Source: Chrysochromulina tobinii (lineage: Eukaryota; Haptophyta; Prymnesiales; Chrysochromulinaceae). From it: a DNA stretch of 10,428 nucleotides. Positions 1 to 5,482 of this stretch are shown one piece after another. The notes below the pieces were generated by a model. That model saw nothing but the letters and a program-made list of their open reading frames with translations. It was not told where the DNA came from and ran no database searches. The position numbers were made by a program, and so were the translations under genes. Position 1 is the first letter of the stretch, and every line of letters begins with the position of its first letter. The stretch lies in the NCBI GenBank assembly GCA_001275005.1, contig JWZX01000111.1:1-10428 (forward strand), in the 5' to 3' direction.

Positions 1-532
1 GTATGCTGTATGGTTCCCGTGGGGCGCTGGGGCCTAGCTGGGGCCGCGCGTGGCAGCACAGAGAGGTCCCGTCTCCCGTGCGCGCGTATCCGTGTTTGTG
101 TCGGAGCGAACCACAGGTTCGCATCATCCGTCACAGCCCCATGCGCGTTTGCCGTTTCAAAACAAAGTTGGTGATCAACACGACGCGTCCTCCCCCAATC
201 ACGAGTCGGGCCTCTACATGTATTATCGCATGGACGGAGGTGTGGCCGCGTTTCAACACGCTGTTCGTTACAAAACACGACGCCGAGCCTGTTCAATACA
301 ACGCTCAGATTCTTCTTCATCTGGGCGGTCTGACATCGCATCCAGATCCACAGGCTTCCAGGGTCGAGGGTGGCGAACGATGGAAGTTAGAACGAAGCTT
401 GCCGGGGGTTCGGTTCAGCACCGCACGGGCCTCAGTTCCGTTCCGTTTTAGGGCCCTCGCGGCCAGAAGTAGCCCTGTATCTGTTCGACGGAAGTGTCGA
501 CGCGGTGCTTCGCCAGAGACGCCACCAGATTT
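1..532. other. Downstream flank of the protease gene, no supported gene
   Basis: This stretch lies 3' of the minus-strand protease stop codon and probably holds its 3' UTR and flank. Open frames exist on the plus strand (for example 3-701), but their products are Arg/Ser/Pro-rich, show no domain I recognise, and one of them runs antisense into the protease coding region. On the minus strand a TGTAA (plus-strand TTACA at 268-272) lies about 260 bp past the stop. TGTAA is the usual poly(A) signal of green algae, but a five-base match is weak and the lineage is unknown. I see no tRNA, repeat array or mobile-element end here. Confidence 0.5.
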
Positions 533-3500
533 CTACGGCGACGCCACCCGGATCGGAGTGGCTTCACGTGTTGGCAGCAGCATCGTCAACGACCAATGGA
601 GATGGGGGCGCACGATCGGCGTCCACTCGGCATCGGTGCCCGCGACTGCGCCTCGCTCGGCGTCGGCGCGCTCGCTCGCTGCGACCAGCTCGTTCGCCTG
701 AGCGATGGCGGCCTCGAGGAGCGCGTCGCGCCCGCGCATCGCGTCGTGCGGCGCCGCCTCCACGTGCACCGTCGGGCGCAGCCCTCGGTTCTCGAGCGCG
801 GCGCCGCTGTCCATGCGCACCGCGTACGACGGGTGGCTCACAGTTGTACCGTCCACGAGTTCGGTCTCGCCCATCCCGATGACCCCGCCCCACGAGGGGC
901 TGCCCACGAGCAGCGCGCCCGCCACCGCCGCGAGCTCGGCCCCGAGTAGCTCGCCGTCGGAGCACGTATTCTCATCGACGAGCACTATCAGACGCGCAGG
1001 CGTCGCGTGGCACGGTATGGAGTCGGGCCGACCGTGCGGTGGCTGCTCGATGGCAACGCGCCGCTGCGTGAGCTTGGCGACGAGCACATCCGAAGTGACT
1101 CCACCCACATTCCCGCGCAGGTCGATCAGCAGCACACGCCGCGCGTGGTGGCACTCGGCGAGAAACTGGCGCGAAAAGTGCGCGTAGCCGCTCTCCTCCA
1201 TGTCGGGTACATGCACGTAGCCCACCTTGCCACCAGTGCGTGCGTGCACGAGCTCGCGGCAGCCGATTACCCAGTCGAGGTAACGGCCACGCCGCACGAG
1301 CGACGTGCTACCCACGCGCACGCGTGTCGAGCGATCCGCCGCCGACCCTGCTGCCTTCCCGCCGCCGCCAGCGCCGCCATCCTTGCCGCCGCCTATGCCA
1401 CCTCCGCCCTTGCCGCCGCCCTTGCCGCCGCCCTTGCCGCCCTTGCCGCCCTTGCCGCCACCTCCTCCTCCATCGCCTCCCTTGGCCCTGGCCTTGCCTC
1501 GCGCCTTGCCGCCATCCGCGCCGCCGCCGCCGCCGCTCTGACCCGCAGGTGTGAATGACGAACCCGCAGGGCGCAAGGTCACATACACTTCTTTGCCGGC
1601 AAGCCGTCGCATCGCCACCTCGGGCGGCATACTGGCCGTGAGTCGCAGTTGGTTGATCGCGAGCAGTGCGTCTCCCACCTTGGCGCCCACCGCGGCGCGC
1701 GTGAGCGGCCCCGCCTGGCTCTCATCGTACGGGTCGCCCCGCACCATCGAGATGATCCGCCACCCCTGGAGGGAGGCGTCCCATTCGGTGGTGCATCCGA
1801 GTGAGCCTTGGCGCCCCTCATCCTCATCGTCTCCGTCGCACTCGGGCGCGGACACGTAGGCGTGGGACGCGCCCAGCTCGCCGCACATCTCCTGGAGCAC
1901 ATCGAGGAGCTCGTCGTAGCTCGCCACTCGCGCGAGCAACGGCTCATACGTGCCCAGGATGGCGCGCGGTGCGAGGCCCGCCGTAATCGACGGATGCGCA
2001 TGACGCACCGCCGCGGTCCACGCCTCGTAAAACATCTGCTGCCACTCGCGGCGCGGGTCGACGGTAAGGCACACGCGCCCCTCGACATCGACAAGCCCCG
2101 AGCGCTCCCCGGGCTGCTCAAAGTCGACCTCAAGCTCGTCGTCGTCCTCCTCGGCCGGCTTGGCGCCTGCCTCGTACACGCGCACACGGAGCAGGCCTTC
2201 TTCATCTGTCAGGAGCGCCATGGTCGCCAGATCCAACGAGAGCTCGAAGTCGAGCACGTTGTCGACGAGGCGCACCTCCTTGCACGTGCTCAGCGCGCAG
2301 CGCATCATCGCCCCCGTCTCCTCGTCCGCGCCGCCGACACCATCGTCGCCGCGCAGCCCAGAGCCACCAACGCCGCCGTCCCCACCCGCGTCGGACGGCT
2401 TCAGGCGCGTGTACAGCAGCTGGTTATCCCACAGGCACGCGAGCTTTTCGAGCCTACCGGCGCGCACGGGCACGCTCACGATTCGAGTGGCAAGGCCCGC
2501 CGCGTCCACTCGCACCATTGGGACGTCGTCCTCGTCCTCGTCGTCCTCGTCGTCGCTCTCGTCGTCGCGCCGTCCGCGGCCGCCACGGCCGCCGCCTCCG
2601 CCTCCGCCTCCGCCTCCGCCGCCGCCGCCGCGCCGCCTGCCGCCGCGATCGTCCTCGTCGTCGTCCTCGTCGTCCTCAGTTTCGTCATCCTCTGGACGCC
2701 AGCCGGGGGGCCGAGGAGGGGGGCGGGTCGGATCGGTCGCATCCTCGGTGAGCAGGGCGAGGAAAGGGCGCTGCGCGCGCGAAAAGTTGAACTGCCAGAA
2801 CACCTCGTCCTCGCTTGGGCGGAGCGAGCGTGTCGAGAGGAACGCGAGGTATTGGGCCTGGGGGTCGAATGAAGGGGATGTGTCGCGCGTCACGCCGCTC
2901 GTCACCTCCACCACACGCTCACCGGTACGCTCACCGGTGCCGCCGGCGCCGCGTGCTGCCATCTCCATGACGGCCGCTGCGTCGCACATCCGAATGGCCG
3001 AGGTGCGGGCGCCGCTCGAGGTTGCGACCGCGTACGCGAGCCAGTGGCCATCGGCCGACCAAGCCAGATCAAAGATGCCTCCGTCGTGAGCGGCGGTGTC
3101 GACGCAGCTAAAGCGCGCGGAGCGCAGGTCGACGAGGAGCAGCCGCAGGTCGTGCGTAGCCACCGCGATCCAATCCTCGGTGGGACTTGCACGCATCTCG
3201 TACGGCTCTCCGAGGGCGCCGCCGCCGCCGCCGTCTCCGCCTCCACCTGCGCCGCCGCCGCCGCCGCCTCCAATGCCGCCGCCGCCGCCGCTGCCGCTGC
3301 CGCCGCCGCTGCTGCTGCTGCTGCTGCCGCGGAGCGTGAGCGTGCGCGATGGAGGGCGGCCTCCGCCGCCGTTGCCAGTGGCGGTTGGGGCCACCTGGGA
3401 CGGGTAGAGCTCATCGAAGAGCTCGAGAGCCCATTCGCCGGCTGGCCCACACACGGCTGCCACCGGCCGCCCTTTGTGCGTGAACTCGGGGCACGCATAG

Positions 3501-4744
3501 CGCATGCCTTCGGACGCACCACACTGGACGGCGGGGCCCTCCCAGAGGCCAGCGAGGCCAAAGAGCTTGCCACGCAGCGCGAGCAGCAGCGAGTGGCCCT
3601 GCGGGTGCAGCACGAAACCGTCGAGATCATCAAGGCACTCGGGGTGCCACGTGTCCTCTCGCACCCTGCTCACTCCCACCTTGAGCAACGGCAGCGGCTG
3701 CGGCGCCACCGGAGGGCGCACGCTCGCGGCGGCCGGCTCGAGCGCAAGCAGGTGCAGCTCGCCGCCGCGCATGTACACCAACACGCCCGAACCCGACGCG
3801 TCCGCGCTCAGCTCGCGCACGCCGAGCTTCTCGTGGCACGTGTGCTGTGCCACCGCCAAGGTCGTCGTCGCTGGCGGCGGCGCCGGCGGCGCGCCACTGA
3901 TGGTTGCCTGAGCGACGGCGTCGGCGAGCGACGCGCTCGAATCGGGTGTCGGAATCGAGTACACGTTCGAGACGCCCTCGTGGTCGGACACGAAGTAGAG
4001 CCGACCGCCAAACTCACACGGCTCACCCACGTTCCAGTCTGCCGGCAGAGGCACGCGTGCAAACTCGCCACCGCGCCGGCCGTGCCACAGGTGGCCGCCC
4101 GCGCCACCGCGGTAGCCCTTCCACTGTGTGTGCGCCGGGTCCACCGTGTATCGCCCGACCAAATACGAGCCATCGCTCAGGTTGAGCAGGTGGTGGCTCA
4201 CGCCTACGCCGAGCGGCGCAGGGCGGCCGGACTGGCCGCTGGCGCCTGCGGGCCAAGGCTTCGACGACAAGGCTGGAAGAGCCACCGACCAGAGCTGCGT
4301 GAGATGCTGCATGGGCTGATCCGCGCTCGTGCGGAACAGGATGCGCGAGCCGTCGGCCGTCCAGCCTGCGACCTCGCAGCGCTCGCCCAGGTAGGTCAAC
4401 CGCCTGGGCGCGCGTCCACGACCACGCGCATCAACGACGAAAACCTCGGCCGGGCTGTGAGGATCGTCCTCATCAGATGGGGCAGAATATGCAAGATGCA
4501 TGCCGTCGGGCGAGAAGCGCGGGTAGCAGCAGCCTCCATGGGTTGTGAGGCGTGCACAGATGGTGGCACTCACGGTGGCATCCGCTACTTGGTTCGCAAG
4601 CATGGTCGGCAAGGTGGCAAGCCATATGTCGCCCTCCGAGACGAAGGCGAGCTGCTGGCCATGCAGCGCAGGATGACGCGCGTAGCCTTCCGGCGAGTCG
4701 CCGGGCATTGTGCGACGATCGGAGGCGTCGCTCGGGGCCTCCAT
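533..4744 (-). CDS. Tricorn-type protease (two beta-propellers, PDZ, S41-like catalytic domain)
   Basis: This 1403-residue protein matches the tricorn protease order. In archaea, tricorn cuts proteasome-released oligopeptides into short peptides for aminopeptidases. N-terminal propeller is about residues 19-330 (GYARHPALHG, FVSEGDIW); second propeller about 330-780 (FSCVDTAAHDGGIFDLAWSADG region). C1 is about 885-965, PDZ about 985-1060, C2 about 1145-1350. By motif, the catalytic set is complete: S960-H961 (GASHAY; Thermoplasma S745/H746), nucleophile S1262 with D1263 (CSDGE; S965/D966, where D966 favours basic P1 residues), and E1318 (ENRGLRP; E1023). The oxyanion/strand motif DLRGNVGG is at 1208-1215. 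Three low-complexity inserts (about 471-511, 685-740, 1069-1133) and a 50-residue tail explain the length over ~1070. No signal peptide or membrane segment is seen, so it is probably cytosolic. An in-frame TGA directly precedes the chosen ATG; M13 is an alternative start. No intron is needed. Family call is firm; substrates are inferred. Confidence 0.93.
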   Translation of the reverse strand: MEAPSDASDRRTMPGDSPEGYARHPALHGQQLAFVSEGDIWLATLPTMLANQVADATVSATICARLTTHGGCCYPRFSPDGMHLAYSAPSDEDDPHSPAEVFVVDARGRGRAPRRLTYLGERCEVAGWTADGSRILFRTSADQPMQHLTQLWSVALPALSSKPWPAGASGQSGRPAPLGVGVSHHLLNLSDGSYLVGRYTVDPAHTQWKGYRGGAGGHLWHGRRGGEFARVPLPADWNVGEPCEFGGRLYFVSDHEGVSNVYSIPTPDSSASLADAVAQATISGAPPAPPPATTTLAVAQHTCHEKLGVRELSADASGSGVLVYMRGGELHLLALEPAAASVRPPVAPQPLPLLKVGVSRVREDTWHPECLDDLDGFVLHPQGHSLLLALRGKLFGLAGLWEGPAVQCGASEGMRYACPEFTHKGRPVAAVCGPAGEWALELFDELYPSQVAPTATGNGGGGRPPSRTLTLRGSSSSSSGGGSGSGGGGGIGGGGGGGAGGGGDGGGGGALGEPYEMRASPTEDWIAVATHDLRLLLVDLRSARFSCVDTAAHDGGIFDLAWSADGHWLAYAVATSSGARTSAIRMCDAAAVMEMAARGAGGTGERTGERVVEVTSGVTRDTSPSFDPQAQYLAFLSTRSLRPSEDEVFWQFNFSRAQRPFLALLTEDATDPTRPPPRPPGWRPEDDETEDDEDDDEDDRGGRRRGGGGGGGGGGGGGGRGGRGRRDDESDDEDDEDEDDVPMVRVDAAGLATRIVSVPVRAGRLEKLACLWDNQLLYTRLKPSDAGGDGGVGGSGLRGDDGVGGADEETGAMMRCALSTCKEVRLVDNVLDFELSLDLATMALLTDEEGLLRVRVYEAGAKPAEEDDDELEVDFEQPGERSGLVDVEGRVCLTVDPRREWQQMFYEAWTAAVRHAHPSITAGLAPRAILGTYEPLLARVASYDELLDVLQEMCGELGASHAYVSAPECDGDDEDEGRQGSLGCTTEWDASLQGWRIISMVRGDPYDESQAGPLTRAAVGAKVGDALLAINQLRLTASMPPEVAMRRLAGKEVYVTLRPAGSSFTPAGQSGGGGGADGGKARGKARAKGGDGGGGGGKGGKGGKGGGKGGGKGGGGIGGGKDGGAGGGGKAAGSAADRSTRVRVGSTSLVRRGRYLDWVIGCRELVHARTGGKVGYVHVPDMEESGYAHFSRQFLAECHHARRVLLIDLRGNVGGVTSDVLVAKLTQRRVAIEQPPHGRPDSIPCHATPARLIVLVDENTCSDGELLGAELAAVAGALLVGSPSWGGVIGMGETELVDGTTVSHPSYAVRMDSGAALENRGLRPTVHVEAAPHDAMRGRDALLEAAIAQANELVAASERADAERGAVAGTDAEWTPIVRPHLHWSLTMLLPTREATPIRVASP
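1346..1540 (-). repeat. Gly/Lys-rich low-complexity insert between PDZ and catalytic domain
   Basis: This encodes residues about 1069-1133 of the protease, almost entirely Gly with periodic Lys (KGGKGGKGGG-type units) plus a few Ala and Asp. The plus strand shows tandem CCGCCCTTG-type units at 1405-1460. It falls exactly between the PDZ domain and the C2 peptidase domain, so it reads as an expanded flexible, positively charged linker that leaves the fold intact. Confidence 0.85.
2525..2692 (-). repeat. Acidic / Gly-Arg / acidic low-complexity insert in the second propeller
   Basis: This encodes residues about 685-740: an Asp/Glu tract, then a Gly run edged by Arg-rich RGG-like pieces, then a second Asp/Glu tract. 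The DNA is strongly strand-asymmetric. The plus strand is C/T-rich (TCGTCGTCC repeats and CCGCCTCCGCCTCC), so the coding strand is G-rich with GGAGGCGGAGG-type units. It sits in what should be a loop of the seven-bladed propeller. Confidence 0.85.
3212..3334 (-). repeat. Ser/Gly-rich low-complexity insert in the second propeller
   Basis: This encodes residues about 471-511: a polyserine run (six Ser; CTG/GCT repeat on the plus strand at 3306-3326), then nearly pure Gly with single Ser, Ile, Ala and Asp. Flanking sequence returns to propeller-like strands (EPYEMRASPTEDWIAVATHD), so the insert interrupts a loop between blades. Confidence 0.85.
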
Positions 4745-4832
4745 TCAGTGTCCCGTGACCCGTAGGAATTCCACACCGCAGACGGCCGCAGACGGCTGTT
4801 TCATCAAAATCTGGAAGCACGAGCCGAGGATA

Positions 4833-4867
4833 ACTACCCGACTACCCCGACCGCCCCGACCGCCCCG
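4833..4867 (-). repeat. Four 9-bp tandem units with GC-box-like cores
   Basis: Four successive units on the plus strand read ACTACCCG, ACTACCCCG, ACCGCCCCG and ACCGCCCCG. Read on the minus strand, the two exact units contain GGGGCGG (at 4851-4857 and 4860-4866), the core of a GC box, 107-122 bp upstream of the protease ATG. Whether this organism uses GC boxes is unknown; the repeat itself is directly visible. Confidence 0.55.
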
Positions 4868-4937
4868 TTTCGGCGAGTGTAACAAAAACAAATCACACAA
4901 AAAATCGAAAACGCCTATCATAAGTAATTCCTACGTG

Positions 4938-4956
4938 TTATCCGGAACTTATCCGG
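4938..4956. repeat. Paired TTATCCGG motif
   Basis: Two exact TTATCCGG copies start 11 bp apart (4938 and 4949), about one helical turn. Each overlaps a TCCGGA palindrome (4941-4946 and 4952-4957). The spacing would suit two factors binding on the same face of the DNA in the divergent promoter. No known factor is assigned. Confidence 0.4.
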
Positions 4957-5015
4957 ATAGAAGTCACGCAGTAACAGTGCCGTAGCACCGGCTGTCGCGT
5001 CTGTCGTGTTAACGT

Positions 5016-5058
5016 TCACACAGACACACATTCACATTCACACACACACATTCACACC
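5016..5058. repeat. CA-rich microsatellite
   Basis: This is an imperfect (CA)n tract interrupted by TTCACA units, roughly 43 bp, just upstream of the plus-strand frame. It is a simple-sequence repeat with no coding role evident. Confidence 0.8.
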
Positions 5059-5297
5059 ATGGCGGGTACCGCGCGGGGGCGGTTTTAGAAGGGCGACATG
5101 CCCATGGTGAGCTTGAAGCTCATGGCGGGAGCGCGAGGAGTATGGTAGTTGCGTCCGCGAGAACGACGGCTGCGTGTCCCGACGCCCCCATTCACAATGA
5201 GAAAGGAGGGGCGTGTTCCTTCGCAACAGCACAGACCTCGCGCTGCTCGACACGACGCGATTGGCACCCTTTTTTTCTCGTAAGTGGCCTCACCACG

Positions 5298-5482
5298 ATG
5301 GTGTCCCCTTTCGATCGCGTGGCCGCCGACGAGATCCACCAGATCCTGACGCTAACTGGCATGACGGGGCTTTGCGTCGTCTTGCCACGCGTGTCGAAGG
5401 AGATGAAAGCCCATGCCGCCGCGGCGCTCTGCAGCATGGAGCACATTGAGATTTCAGCATACGATTCTGTTTGGCATTCTAG
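5298..5482 (+). other. F-box-like leader segment fused in frame to retroelement sequence
   Basis: The 61 codons from ATG 5298 read with a pattern recalling an F-box: hydrophobic start, ADEIHQILTL, then CVVLPRVSKEMKAHAAAAL, followed by HIEISAYDS, which could begin a leucine-rich region. F-box proteins are substrate adaptors of SCF ubiquitin ligases. The match is by eye and weak: there is no clear LP pair at the start and no Trp in the usual late position. It stops abruptly at the exact RT copy at 5483. It may be the first part of a host gene broken by the insertion, or a host piece captured by the element. Confidence 0.3.

Larger units (their letters stand above)
4745..5141. promoter_or_regulatory. 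Head-to-head intergenic region, probable divergent promoter
   Basis: The minus-strand protease starts at 4744 and the plus-strand frame starts at 5142 or 5298, so this interval must hold the promoter of the protease and possibly of its neighbour. It contains a 10-bp exact tandem duplication (CCGCAGACGG at 4776-4785 and 4786-4795), GC-box-like repeats (4833-4867), an A-rich patch (about 4880-4915) unusual for this GC-rich DNA, a paired TTATCCGG (4938-4956) and a CA-rich microsatellite (5016-5058). I see no convincing TATA box, LTR terminus or tRNA-complementary primer-binding site. Confidence 0.5.

Noticed and set aside
400-440. GGTTCGGTTCAGCA considered as a tRNA T-arm
   Set aside because: No matching acceptor, D or anticodon stems could be found around it.
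3-701. 232-codon plus-strand frame at the left edge
   Set aside because: It has no domain pattern and mixed low-complexity composition, and its 3' part overlaps the end of the protease antisense.
533-4744. Low-complexity tracts in the protease considered as introns
   Set aside because: All three keep frame, translate to Gly/Ser/Asp/Lys runs and lack consistent splice borders. They fall at loops or domain linkers, so they read as protein inserts.
3044-4765. 573-codon plus-strand open frame opposite the protease
   Set aside because: It is fully antisense to a gene with recognised domains and catalytic residues. Its product is Ala/Arg/His-rich without a recognisable motif, and long antisense frames are expected in GC-rich coding DNA.
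5085-5339. Small minus-strand frames in the intergenic and leader region (84 and 71 codons)
   Set aside because: They show no family resemblance or supported start and overlap the plus-strand leader. They are likely chance frames.
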